Below the pieces are notes generated by a model. The model did not search any database. It was given only the letters and a program-made list of their open reading frames with translations, and was not told the DNA's origin. Below are positions 46,195 to 57,228 of a stretch of 64,000 nt of DNA, in pieces. This DNA comes from Zea mays (lineage: Eukaryota > Streptophyta > Magnoliopsida > Poales > Poaceae), in NCBI RefSeq assembly GCF_902167145.1, contig NC_050097.1, positions 222,785,034 through 222,849,033 of the forward strand. The letters are read 5' to 3'. The position numbers and the translations under genes were made by a program. Numbering within the stretch: position 1 is the first letter of the stretch; each line of letters starts with the position of its first letter.

Positions 46195-49100
46195 AGACCA
46201 CGTGAATCTGCAATCAGAATATATGCTTTGACTAAGGCTAATGGATCATATTCACAGGCGTCCCCGAGAATAGATCAAATACCAATAAGTCAAATGTGGA
46301 TATGATATTAATCCCGGGTATATCCACATCTACATCAGGTAGAAGCATTCAAACCAATATGGTTACTCCTTAACGATTTCTGGCAAACTCCATATACACA
46401 GGAGTACACTCTGAACGACGGGTTCAGTTTGGCTTTTGTGCGTTTAGTAGAATATTGAGGCATTACACTATATGAGCATTCCTCCCCCTAATGCCGAGAT
46501 GTTCTAAAAGCATACAGATAAAATCCCCAACCACAATCATCCAGTTGTGGCCAATGTATGCTATTGTGGTGATTTATTTGGGAAATCTTACGCACATTAC
46601 AGATCGGGGTTTTATGCAGTGAGCTATGGACTTAGATTAATGTAGTGGCATGAATACTACATGTTTTTTTCTTCAACATGAAGGGTTAGTCTCAACATCC
46701 AGTGAGACACGCAACAACAAGTTGCTTCGTGGTTACAATTCTGCAAACTTATTGTTATTATTACCAAATGCACAGTCAATCATTAAGATTTAGACTAACA
46801 TGCACAACACTATTTTATCCATAAGGCTTCTTCAGGGGCTCATGAATACCATTCGTCGTTTGGAGCCATTAGTTGACTTCAGATCAACAAGTAAAATGAC
46901 CATCAGGGTCTAACGCTCACAAAGACATTCACTGGTTGCATTGTGCTTTGAGGCACATAGGAAAATGTATGTTTATATTGGTAGTAAAGTGCACAACATC
47001 AGGTCAATGCTGCCAAGCAGAGATTTTTATATGCAGAGATGTATAGTCTAGCTCGTTTTATTATTGCCCATGGTTTACCCAATTACTCATACCGATATGA
47101 AATTGGGTATCAATTTATGCAACATTTTTAGGTATTATAATTTTGAGAGAGAATTTATAACAATAGTTAATAATTTGTGGTGCTGCCAGCAGGGCAAATA
47201 TTTCTCCTCATATGATATACCAATTTGTTCTATAAAGCATTATTTCGATCTCTTCGTTGTTCGGCAAAAAGAGAAGATTTGGAATAGAACAGGCAAGGCC
47301 AAGAATTCATTTTATCTGGGAAAATCACCATATAACTAGCTTTTGATGAAGCAAATGATGATAACTGCTTGGCAAGAACGAAACAATACTGGTATCCGCC
47401 TAGGATCCATCTTCAACAACAGATAATACTGCTTTCATACGAAGGAGTCGTCAAGATTAGGGAGAATACATCTGGTCTCCATAAGATCTTCATATTTTTA
47501 TCACAAATTACCATCACCAATAGCTTAGTGGTCAATACTTATGGATCTTCCGGCGCCACAAACCAATGACATATTAATGTCCAATTTCACTTTAAGCTCT
47601 GTGGTAATATGGGATTTCATGGCTATTTTCTACTCTTCTTACTCCTGGTAGATCAGAGATATATTACGGTAAGCATTTCAAAGGTGGAATTCATTGTAGT
47701 TCTGCTACATAAACTCTAGGTATATGTCCATTTAGGACTGATCTTTATTATTTAGCTTAAAGTTGTACCATACCAATCAAAGGACTATGCCAAGTCAATT
47801 TAGTGACTATAAGTATTTATAATTCTGAGAGATGTATGCAACACAAGCATAGAGGTCCTAGAGAGGACGAATAAAGTGGTTCGACGGGAACACACAATGG
47901 TTTTTTTCACACCAACATAGTGAATGTTTTCTCAGAATAACATATACTCGCAACTCCGGGTTGCTAGGGGTTACATGTCCTTTTATCTCAGAATTTGCTT
48001 TATGTCGTTCAGCGACAAAGAGAGCAATGTGTCAACAATTGGTTGAGCAATATATGACTGAAATTTCTAGCCTTTATTCATTTGGTAAGGTCATATTGCT
48101 TACTAATAGAATCCCAATTCGTGATGTCTTCTATGCCGAAAAGGCTTTCATGCATTATATTATATACCTTCGAGTTACTTCGAGTAAAACTTTATGCATG
48201 ATAAGAGAGCAGATAATTAACTTATCTGTGTTTTATATATATATTAATTTAATTTCCCAGATTTCCAAGCACTATATAGCTTGATATAATTGTTATGACC
48301 ACTTGGCGATATATAAATATATGATGCCACACAACACAATCAAATAAGATATAGAGCTAAACAAAATTGTCTATGAAGGTTGCGCATAATGTGACTTCAG
48401 GGGCTTGAACAACCCACCACAATCCACGCGAGTACAAGTTCTAGCGTCTGGTGTCAACGCGTGTGCGGCCATCAGGGCTACAACAACATAACAAGCCTTC
48501 GTAATAAGCGCAACATGCACAATTATGGCTCGATAATCGGGGTATACGATAAGTCCACGCAACGTGCGCAACAGGCACAATTGTGGTCCGATGATCACGG
48601 CAGACAGATAGTGCCTACAGGGCATGCGAAAAATACGCGACCCGGCGATGGTGGTCCGACTCAACGAGAGCGGTCCGATTAAACGAGAGTGCAACATAAC
48701 AATCACATGACGCAACCAAGTTCGTACGATACAAATAACGTGTCATGTTGCCAGGGCGCAGCCAATATCATAGCTCAGCCAATTAAAAATGTAGTCTGAT
48801 CGACGTGCCTGAGTATCCACTGTATCATTTAATCGCTCGACGTGAGCCCAAAAGCTCAACGCAACACAAATATTTAGAGCGATTTGGGTATACACAATAT
48901 AGCCTTCACACATTTTAATAATTTCTGTCAATTATCTACTACATGAAATAAAAGCAGAAAAATAAACTCCAGAACTAATGCATGAACATAGCACATCAGG
49001 TGTAACAAATATTTTACCATATTCATGCATGTATTTGTCTACTAATTATTTAGTAGACAGGAAATTGAATTAGAAGCGGCAAAATAAAACATATTGTCTT

Positions 49101-49972
49101 GCTATCGTATAATAGGTTATCCTCTAGTCATCCAAATCCTTGTGCTAAAACATTTTTAATATGTAATTAACATATTGCATGCGGCAATGCAGGAGGTGGG
49201 TGTGTGTGGCAATTTAAGAGATAAAGCTGCCCCTTGCATGCGCGACCACTTTTTTAACTAAAAGCTCGCTGCATGCACGCACTTCTGGTCAACAGCCATG
49301 CAGCCACGATCGGGGAGAAGCCCCTGGAAAAATCGGCTTTGTCTTATCTATTCAAAATACAGAGGAAAGAAATGGTCCACGCGGATGACCCGCTCGTGGA
49401 AAACGCACATGCCATCAGATCTGTTTTTCTCTTAGCAGCTACTGGCCGCTCGCCCGCCAGGTACACACGGTCACAGGACACAGCCATCCAGGGCTGAGGG
49501 CTCGACGCTGGTCTGTAGGGCCGCGTGGAGCCAGTAGCAGGGCGGGCGACTGGCCGCGCCAGTGCGTACAGGAGCGACAATTATCCACCGCGGGGGCTAG
49601 GGCCGATCGATAGGCAGAGACTTTTCCCAAGCTGGGTGACGCCTACCCAAGCCTCCACCCGTGAATGGAGACGACGCCACGGAGCACCGCCGTGACGCAG
49701 CTCCGGCGTGGACGCAACTTCTAATGCAGACATGACTCATAGAGGGCAATGGTTGGGCTACGTGCCCCTGTTATGGGAAACCGGAGTGGTGGCTAAATTC
49801 TCTTCCGGTGAATAGGAGTAGATTCAATCTCATACAGTTCGTTCCATTGCGCAGGGGAAATCGAAGTCTGTCGCGTAGGACAGTTCGGCTAGGCCGGAGA
49901 CCTGCCGGATTGACAGAGAGTTGATGCAGATCCAATCCCGCAGCAACGTCGAGGTAAAGCGTGCTGATAACG
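46195..49972 (-). other. Non-coding internal region of element V, right part (copy B)
   Basis: Duplicate of 16152-19929 at an offset of about 30,043, with only scattered substitutions (for example near 18336/48379 and 19475/49518). Inverted repeat at 49036-49059. PBS-like CGTTATCAGCAC on the minus strand at 49961-49972. No gene recognised. Confidence 0.75.
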
Positions 49973-50241
49973 TGTTGAGAACTACGTTACCACGGATCAC
50001 CAGATCCGCTCCCTTCCCTCCCGTCAGCAGTAGAGGCGCAAGAAGCTGTAGAGAACTCGTCTCCCTTCCCATAAGCACCACAGAGGAAACACACGAGACA
50101 CATGATATAGGGTTGGGCCTATGGCCTCTTTCTCTTCTCTATTCCATATGAGGGGTACAAGTTCTATATATAGAGACGCGATAGCCCTAAGGGCTATATT
50201 CGGTATTTGCTCACATAACCCTTCATTAGGGTTTCTCAACA
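49973..50241 (-). repeat. LTR of element V, copy B right (5' LTR in element orientation)
   Basis: 269 bp, TGTTGAGA...TCTCAACA, followed by ACGAC (50242-50246) and then segment X. It carries the minus-strand TATATATA promoter-like box. Confidence 0.92.
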
Positions 50242-50246
50242 ACGAC

Positions 50247-50483
50247 GTTCTCAACTCTCTGGGAATCAGTGTGTGTGAGAGAGAGAATAATTCGTTCCTG
50301 CATGGAAAAAATATGCCTGCAGGCAGTGATATAGTAAAAAATTTCACCTGCCGATGAGGCAAACACGAGGTGCACAGGCGCGACGATAATTCCGACGGCC
50401 GATGGAAGGGGGCAAGACGTGACGGGTTCCCCGCGTACGGTACGGACACGGCGCCTCACGCCAGCTGCTTCTCGTCCTGCGAA
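50247..50483. repeat. PPR upstream segment X, copy B
   Basis: Near-identical to 20204-20440 and homologous to 54590-54808. It ends at GTCCTGCGA, beyond which copies A and B share unrelated DNA. Confidence 0.8.
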
Positions 50484-51095
50484 AAGTCTATAGACCTATC
50501 ACTATCACTATGACGGATTGGAACAATATCACGATACTTCCAACATGTCTAAGTACTATCACTATAACTCGAGCTGAACATGTGAGTATTGTGAAATAAG
50601 TTGACCTATGTGTAGTTGCCTTGTTGGAGAGTTATAAAAGAACTTGTATTTGAGTATTGCGAAGTTCGCTGGTTGTTTGTTGCATGAGAACTGGAATTTG
50701 TGGTTGCATATGAATGTTGTATGTTATTTTGGTGAACACATGTCGTGTAGATCAATTAATATTTTTTGTGCAATATGAATTGAGCAAACTACAAATAAAT
50801 CTTGTCAAAAATTTCATTTTTTCTGTAAAAAACAGCAAAAACTGGTTTGTTTCGCGGTTAACCGACAGTTTAGAGCCACGCCAAGCCGTTCGGTACGCAC
50901 GGCCAACTGCCTCTCGGGTGATGTGATGGAATCCACAATTCTGAATTTCTGATCCTTCACTTGCAGAGACCATCGGGGTTCGAGTAGCTGGACGGGCGAG
51001 TCAAGGTGCTTCAGATAGAGGGCGCGGCACTACCGGGTTCTTCAAAGCAGCAGCAGAGTTCTGAGCTGATCCTTGTGCTTGTGCTTGCGTTGCAG
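50484..51095. other. Non-coding DNA before the coiled-coil exons (copy B)
   Basis: Duplicate of 20441-21053. No start codon or 5' exon of the coiled-coil gene could be assigned here. Confidence 0.5.
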
Positions 51096-52111
51096 GAGCT
51101 GACCTCGTCGCAGGCGGAGTTGCTGGAGAGGATCCAGAAGCTGAAACAGGTGCGTATGGATTTCCCAACACTTGATTCGATTTGAGGATTTAGGCCCCGT
51201 TTGGTTAGAGGGACTAATCTTTAGTCTCTGGTTTTTAGTCCCCTTTAGTCTCTATTTTGCCAAACGGAAGGACTAAAGTAGGAACTAATTGACTTTAGTC
51301 TCTAGTCCCTCACATAGATGCTAAAATGGACTAAATGACAACATTTACTCCAATTACCCTTGTTATAAAACTGGTGTCAAACAAAAAAAAGGAGTATTTT
51401 GGTCTTTATGTGTTGTATTTAATGTATTTAGAACCTGTTTAGTCTCTACAACTAAACAAGGTATGGATTAAAATTTGGTCCCTAGACTAAACTTTAGTCG
51501 TAGGACTAATGGAACCAAACGGAGCCTTAGTTGTTTCCCTAATCAGATGCTGATGAGATGTGAATGGCTGACCATTGCTTCAGGAGGTGCAGAACTGGCG
51601 CTCCAATGTAGAGACGCAGGTCAAGACATGCCAGAATGTGAGTTCTCTGCTCTGTCCTTTTTCCCTCACCTTGAAAATTCAAGGCTGCTGGTTGTAGTAA
51701 TGAACACCCCATACCACCGGTGAATTGAATTGTGTTGCTTACAGGAACTCCAGGGTCTCAAGAAAGGACTTGACTCTGAAGTGGAACAGCTGAAATCGGT
51801 GCGCCCTCTCATTCTGTCGACTTTTATTCCTTTTTACCTTTGGTCTGGTCTCTAGCAGGAGCAGCACACCATCCTGTCATTTTGCTCGTAGGAAATGAAG
51901 GTGGTTAGGTCTGTACAGGAAGAGAAAGGCAATCTACCTGCACAAAATACGACTTTAGAGACGGTTAGTTTTGTGTGAAAAAAAAATATATATGTGATTA
52001 CGCTCTACTGAGCCATGCTGTCGTGCAAGAAACTGCAACGATTTTTTTGTTTTGTAGAACAATAGCAATGCAGAACAAGCTTGGCAGACACCAGGCCAAG
52101 CACAGTATTGA
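51096..52111 (+). pseudogene. 3' end of the small coiled-coil protein gene, five exons (copy B)
   Basis: Duplicate of 21054-22069 shifted by about 30,042. Exons 51096-51149, 51584-51637, 51745-51798, 51892-51963 and 52058-52111, all phase 0 with intact GT...AG borders and the same 95 codons. The exonic sequence looks unchanged between copies. Product unknown. The 5' end was not found, so it is treated as a gene fragment. Confidence 0.58.
51193..51526. mobile_element. Tourist-like MITE in an intron, copy B
   Basis: Duplicate of 21151-21484 with the same TIRs and TTA target duplications. Two single-base differences from copy A are visible (AAAATGG for AAAAGGG, and TAGTCGTAGG for TAGTCCTAGG). 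Confidence 0.85.
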
Positions 52112-52713
52112 AGAGCAAACAGCAACACAGGCGTGAATTGGTGCTTCCTTGCAGAGGTGAAGGGCTGTTCTGCTGGATATTCAGATCCTTTCAATGGATC
52201 AAAAGGGGGGAAAGCTGGCAGATACACGGAATCACATGAAGTATTCATTTTTTTAATATATACCAGCAAGTTTCCAAGTGCAAATATCTCTATAACAGTG
52301 AGCAATTTCAAGAGTAATGTACAAGAACTGCTTGTTTTGTAACAATTCCATGACTACTAATACTACTATTACAAACTTAATCTTGAAATAAAATCTGCAC
52401 AGCCTCCTATTGTTCCAGTGTTCTAAACATGCTTAAAACAAAAATAAAATTTGTTACCCAATGAGGAATTGGAATCTGGAGGTGGCCATGTAATATTGCA
52501 CGTCAGCATGTAATCATTTCTGCAATTTTGCTGCTTCATCACAGCTAGCTGAGATCTCCTTATGTCATTTAACTGAAATGCAACAGTCTAGTACTCCATC
52601 CCACCTTGTAAACTGAATAACATTATGGAGTTAATTCTGGACTTCCGACCTCTTCAGTTGCTACAGGGTAACTTACAAAAACTTAGGTTGCTTTCCCTTA
52701 AAAGCGAAGCTGC
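52112..52713. other. Intergenic 3' region between convergent genes (copy B)
   Basis: Duplicate of 22070-22671. Presumed 3' UTRs of the two converging genes. Nothing else recognised. Confidence 0.6.
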
Positions 52714-54327
52714 CTAAGAAACCTTAACATCTTTCCGGTTATCTGTGTGAAGGCTTCCTACAAGGGCAGAATATAGGGAGTCATCTGGGATCAATCCAGC
52801 TTTCAGCATATCATCATACAGCTGGAACGCCGCCTCTGATCTCCCTTCCTTCGCCAGACCTGATATCAGAGCCGTATAGGCCACGACATTAGGTTCCGTT
52901 CCCCTCTGCTTCATCTCTTCGAATAGCTTCAGCGCCACATCCACCTTCCCATTGACACAGTGCCCATGAACTAGCGATGCATAGGTGTATACATCTGGAA
53001 CAAACCCTTTCTTCTCCATCTCCTTTCTGAACCTCTCAGCCTCACGGATCCTCCCCTTCTTGGCGTACCCATGAATCATAACACTGTAGGTCAAAACACT
53101 GGGCGTCGCCCCTTTCTCTGCCATTTCTCGGAACAGCCTTCTAGCCTCCACCATGTCGCCATCCTTGCAGTGTATGCTGATCAGTGTAGTGTAAGTGACG
53201 TAATTTGGCACGACACCCATCTCGATCATGATGTGCAATAGAGTCTTTGCCTCATCCAATCTATTCACCCTGCACAGTCCACAGGCCAGTGTGTTGTATG
53301 TGTAGATGTTCAGTTCGACGCCAATTTTCTCCATGGCCGCCTTTATTTTAAGAGCATCGTCCACCATCCCTTTGCGACAATAGCCATCAATCATGGTATT
53401 GAAAATGATTTGGTTAAGCCCTACACCTTGCCCTTGCATGTCTGCCAGCAACATCTCTGCAGCCTCCATCTGCCCAATCTTGCAGAACCCTTTGATCAAT
53501 ACACCATATGTACGCTCGTTTGGCTCAACGCCATTGCCAACGCATTCATCCAAAACCTTGGCGGCCCTCCGCATGTTCCCTGCTCGGCAATACGCGTTGA
53601 TGACAGCGGTGTACAGGTACACATCCCCCACAACATTATTCGCCTTCATCTCATTAAACAGAGCCTCGACCTTGCTGATGTCCCTGGCGGTCGACAAACT
53701 ATCCACAAGGATCGTATACGTCCCGACCGTCGCCTCGATGCCTTCGTTCTCCATGATCTCTAGAATCTCCTGGACCCGCCCGTCATCCTTTTGTCGCACG
53801 TAACAGTCAAGCAGCGAGTTGTAGCACAGCGCATTCAGACTCACGCCGTGGCGAGGCATATCGTCGAGCAGCCGGCGCGCGTCGTCCACGCGCCCCGACT
53901 TGCAGAGCCCGTCGACGACGACGGACGCGGCGAACGGCGAGACGGAGCCCGGGCACGAGCCGAGCGCCCGCTCCAGGAGGCCCGCGGCGTCCGCGAGGCG
54001 CCCGGCGCGGCGGAGCGAGAGCAGCGAGAACGTGAGCGAGCGCGGGTCGAGGCTGCCGAGGCGGGACACGGCGGCGTCGAGCGCCTCGGCCGCGCGGCAC
54101 GCCGCGCCCGCGTCCGCGTACGCGCGGAAGAGCATGTCGTGGAACGCCACCACGGCGTGCGGCGGCGCGCCGCGCGGGAGCGACGAGGCGGCGAGGTCCG
54201 CGAACGGCACCGCCAGTAGGCGCGGCGTGAGCAGGGACCGGAGCGCGGACCTGGCGGCGGCGAAGCGCCGCGCGGTAAGGAGCGACGCGAAGGCGGCGAG
54301 CGGCGGCAAGGCGGCGGACCCCGCCAT
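52714..54327 (-). CDS. P-class pentatricopeptide repeat (PPR) protein, intact copy
   Basis: Intronless, 537 residues from the ATG at 54325-54327 (MAGSAALPPLAAF). The frame is open further upstream but only through promoter-like and MITE sequence, so this start is preferred; an ATG at 54463-54465 is the alternative. An Ala/Arg/Leu-rich N-terminus, suitable for an organelle transit peptide, is followed by about eleven tandem 35-residue PPR motifs of P type (for example YNSLLDCYVRQKDDGRVQEI, YGVLIKGFCKIGQMEAAEML, YTTLISIHCKDGDMVEARRL), ending SLHTDNRKDVKVS. No E, DYW or SMR domain. P-class PPR proteins bind organellar RNA base by base and affect its stability, processing or translation. The target is not predictable here. 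Copy A at 22672 is frameshifted. Codon use is strongly GC-biased in the 5' third, usual for grass genes. Confidence 0.93.
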   Translation of the reverse strand: MAGSAALPPLAAFASLLTARRFAAARSALRSLLTPRLLAVPFADLAASSLPRGAPPHAVVAFHDMLFRAYADAGAACRAAEALDAAVSRLGSLDPRSLTFSLLSLRRAGRLADAAGLLERALGSCPGSVSPFAASVVVDGLCKSGRVDDARRLLDDMPRHGVSLNALCYNSLLDCYVRQKDDGRVQEILEIMENEGIEATVGTYTILVDSLSTARDISKVEALFNEMKANNVVGDVYLYTAVINAYCRAGNMRRAAKVLDECVGNGVEPNERTYGVLIKGFCKIGQMEAAEMLLADMQGQGVGLNQIIFNTMIDGYCRKGMVDDALKIKAAMEKIGVELNIYTYNTLACGLCRVNRLDEAKTLLHIMIEMGVVPNYVTYTTLISIHCKDGDMVEARRLFREMAEKGATPSVLTYSVMIHGYAKKGRIREAERFRKEMEKKGFVPDVYTYASLVHGHCVNGKVDVALKLFEEMKQRGTEPNVVAYTALISGLAKEGRSEAAFQLYDDMLKAGLIPDDSLYSALVGSLHTDNRKDVKVS

Positions 54328-54589
54328 CGCGTCGTCTCGGCGGCAGAGGAGAGAGGACGGAGCGGGGAGGGGACGTCTCAGTGTGGGTCGTTGGATGGAT
54401 GGCGTGGCGGGCTGCCGGGTGTTGATGGCTCGGCATGTTTGGTAGGTTAGGTGGGCTGGGCTCATAGAAGCTTTGGTTCGTGGGGGTGGGCTTTCCAGTG
54501 GGCTAAAATGAGGCAAACCATCCGTGGACTTTTCTTTTTGTTTTTTTTTCAAACTCAAACCATCCGTGAACTGAACACATGTAACGACG
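54328..54589 (-). promoter_or_regulatory. Upstream region of the intact PPR gene
   Basis: About 260 bp between the PPR ATG and the element V empty site (TAACGACGTTCTC near 54583-54595). A poly-T/poly-A tract lies near 54535-54549. The corresponding copy-A sequence (24290-24541) differs clearly more than the rest of the duplicated unit. No definite TATA box on the minus strand. Confidence 0.5.
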
Positions 54590-54809
54590 TTCTCAACTCT
54601 CTGGGAATCAGTGTGTGTGAGAGAGGGAGAATAATTCGTTCCTGCATGGAAAAAATATGCCTGCAGGCGTATAGTAAAAAATTTCACCTGCGATGAGGCA
54701 AAGACGAGGTGCACAGGCGCGACGAGAATTCCGACGGCCGATGGAAGGGGGCGGGTGAGGCAGGACGTGACACGGCGCCTCTCGCCAGCAGCTTCCCGTC
54801 CTGCGACGC
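54590..54809. repeat. PPR upstream segment X, third copy (no element V insertion)
   Basis: Homologous to 20204-20440 and 50247-50483 with many small differences (for example GGGCGGGTGAGGCAGG for GGGCAAG). It joins directly to the PPR side without element V, so it preserves the pre-insertion site. Confidence 0.8.
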
Positions 54810-55009
54810 CAGGGGCGGACCCAGCCAAAAAACTAAGCCGGGGCATACTTCTAACCACATATGAAGTTTAGCTGAACATGTACATGAGTGAGGGCCTCTA
54901 ATTTTCTTGAGATGGAGCACTAATGGTGAAAATTTGTCTACTAACTATAGTTAACAAATTTTGAGCCGGGGCCTGTGCCCTCGCTGAGACCAACATGGGT
55001 CCGCCCCTG
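54810..55009. mobile_element. hAT-type MITE, 200 bp
   Basis: Perfect 14-bp terminal inverted repeats CAGGGGCGGACCCA / TGGGTCCGCCCCTG and a perfect 8-bp target duplication TGCGACGC (54802-54809 and 55010-55017). The 8-bp TSD and CAGGG terminus are hAT hallmarks. Non-coding. Segment X copies A and B end near this site. Confidence 0.92.
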
Positions 55010-55017
55010 TGCGACGC

Positions 55018-55840
55018 CACTCGTGCGCTGCCGGTACGGAGGCGCCCCGCGGCGGCGACAGACAAGACGCCGCCTGTGGCAGGCCTGGGCGCCTGATGGC
55101 CACCATCATGGCCATGACCGGTGCATGCATGTACACGTGCACAGTGCGTTACTGCTAGGAGGACGAGGATAAGGGCGGCCTACTTGTGCATGCATGCCTA
55201 GGGGTTTCATATCTGTTGGTCAAATTCTAGTGCTATAGAATAGAAGGACACAACTAAATAAAAACACGACTAAGAATATAAATGACCACACCACCAAAAC
55301 TAAGAGCACCGAATTAAAAAACTCTTCTTTAAATGTGATGTGATATTGCATTATATATTGTGTGCTTCTGAATAATTATATATTATGTTTTTAAAATAAT
55401 TATATGTGTTTTTCTTGCTATTTGTGGTGCTTTGATCTAAGTATTTGCATTATAGATTACCCAACCGGTGCTCAACACCTAGCGGTTGCCCAACGAGTGT
55501 GGGTGCGGATGTAAAATCCACTCATTAGACATTATGAGTGTGGTGTAGCTTGATGTGTCGGGTATCAACACGGCCCGCTTTTAAATTTTAGCTTTTTATC
55601 AAAATTTTATGTTTATATCCATGTGAAGACTATTATCACAAGTGTACCTTATGAGTCGGTGTCATGATCTATGACACCGAGGTTATCTATAGCAGAGTGA
55701 TGAGAAAAAGACATGCAAAACCCTAGGTCTTGTGTTTGAAGCCTAGTGTAAGCATCCAAGCCCCATATTTGGTGTTCTGTAATTAATGACAATGGTTTGT
55801 GGCCTGAAAATTTTATTTGAGGATAAATTTTGTTTAAGGA
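55018..55840. other. Single-copy-looking DNA, no gene recognised
   Basis: About 820 bp: a GC-rich start, then AT-rich sequence from about 55200. No convincing ORF, exon or RNA gene. No repeat of it is seen elsewhere in the window. Confidence 0.5.
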
Positions 55841-57168
55841 TGTCGGAGACCATAATTAGGGGTACCTCCAAGACTCCTAAACTCGGCTGGTAATCACCAT
55901 CAGCACAAGCTGCAAAGGCCTGATGGGCGCAATACAGGTCAAAGCTCTGTCCATTCAAGGGACACGATCTCGCCTCGCCCGAGCCCAGCCTCGGGCAGGA
56001 ACAGTAGACCCAGGCGGATTCACGCCTCGCCCGAGGGCCTCCTCAAGCAACAGGCGCACCTTCGACTCGCCCGAGGCCCAGCTCGGGCAGGCTTCGCAGT
56101 GAAGCAACCTTGGCCAGATCGTCTCGTCAACCGACCATATCGCAGGAGCATTCAATGCAAGGATCGTCTGACACCTTATCCTGACGCGCGTTCCTCAGTC
56201 GGTAGGGCCGAAGTGACCGCAGTCATTTTGCCCCTCCACTGACTGACCTGACAGGAAAACAGCGCCACCTGCCCTGCTCCAACTGCTGTGCCACCCGCCA
56301 GGGTGAGGCTGACTGTGGCCGAGTCCAGCCTCATGCGCCATAGGAAGCTCCGCCTCGCCCAACCCCAGGGCTCGGCCCCCGCCTCGACCTCGGAAGACGG
56401 TCTCCGCCTCGCCCGACCCCAGGGCTCGGACTCAACCTCGACCTCGGAAGACGGTCTCCGCCTCGCCCGACCCCAAGGCTCGGCCTCAACCTCGACCCCG
56501 GAGGAGTCACCGCCTCACCCGACCTTGGGCTCGGACCGACCACGTTGCAGGGGGGTACATCATTACGCTACCCCTAGCTAGCTCAGGCTACGGGGAACAA
56601 GACCGGCGTCCCATCTGGCTCGCCCCGGTAAACAAGTAATGATGGCACCCCGCATGCTCCCATGACGACGGCGGTTCTCAGTCCCCTACGGAAGCAAGGA
56701 GACGTCAGCAAGGTCCCGACAACCCCGACATCTGTGCTTCTACAGGGCTCAAGCGCTCCTCCGACGACCACGACATATGCACAGGGCACTAACACCTCTC
56801 CGACAGCCACGTCGGCATGTACATAGGGTTTTGGCTCCTCTCTGCCGGACACGTTAGCATGCTGCTACACCCCCCCATTGTACACCTGGGCCATGTCCTT
56901 ACATCTATAAAAGGAAGGTCCAGGGCCCTCGTACGAGGGGGTGGCCGCGTGGGAGGACGGGCTGACGAGCAGGCTCTCTCTCTCTCCCTCTCCCTCGCGG
57001 ACGCTTGTAACCACCTACTGCAAGCGCATCCACCCTGGGCGCAGGACAACACGAAGCCGCAGTTTTCCCCCTCCTTGTGTTCCGTCTCGCGCCGACCCAT
57101 CTGGGCTGGGACACGCAGTGACAATTTACTCGTCGATCCAGGGACCCCCCGGGGTCGAAACACCAACA
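55841..57168 (+). repeat. 5' LTR of element VI
   Basis: 1328 bp, TGTCGGAG...CACCAACA. TATAAAAG at 56906-56913 is a good promoter. It contains many GCCTCGCCCGA units, including a tandem array at 56351-56533. Confidence 0.85.
56351..56533. repeat. 54-bp tandem repeat inside the element VI LTR
   Basis: Units begin CGCCTCGCCC at 56351, 56405 and 56459 and a diverged one at 56511 (period 54, 54, 52). Each carries CTCGACCTCGGAAGACGG or a variant. It lies upstream of the TATA box, in U3. Confidence 0.88.
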
Positions 57169-57170
57169 GT

Positions 57171-57188
57171 TGGCGCGCCAGGTAGGGG
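57171..57188 (+). promoter_or_regulatory. Primer-binding site of element VI
   Basis: TGGCGCGCCAGGTAGGGG two bases after the LTR. This type of PBS recurs in large gypsy elements of grasses. The tRNA is not assigned. Confidence 0.75.
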
Positions 57189-57228
57189 CCTGCTGCGTGT
57201 TGACGAACAGCTTCCCGTCAAGCTCCAG

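Larger units (their letters stand above)
24542..50241 (-). mobile_element. Element V, complete copy B: old non-coding copia-type retrotransposon
   Basis: LTRs at 24542-24811 and 49973-50241 flank about 5.6 kb of own internal sequence (24812-26639 and 46195-49972), interrupted by host-B. TSD ACGAC on both sides. The PPT AAGGGGGAG on the minus strand (24812-24820) and the PBS-like CGTTATCAGCAC (minus strand, 49961-49972) set the orientation as minus. The terminal sequence near the PPT, rich in GTGGGAAAA and GTTAAAACTCC motifs, is typical of plant copia elements. No gag or pol frame survives, so it is either non-autonomous or decayed. LTRs differ at about eight positions plus one indel by eye, about 3%, making it the oldest dated insertion here. 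Confidence 0.85.

Noticed and set aside
54328..54858. 714-residue PPR frame starting at 54858
   Set aside because: The extra N-terminal 177 codons run through the MITE, segment X and low-complexity promoter sequence and are not shared with copy A. The start at 54327 gives a normal PPR protein.
56941..57228. N-terminal part of the 641-codon frame in element VI
   Set aside because: It lies in the LTR and over the primer-binding site. Gag begins at 57229.
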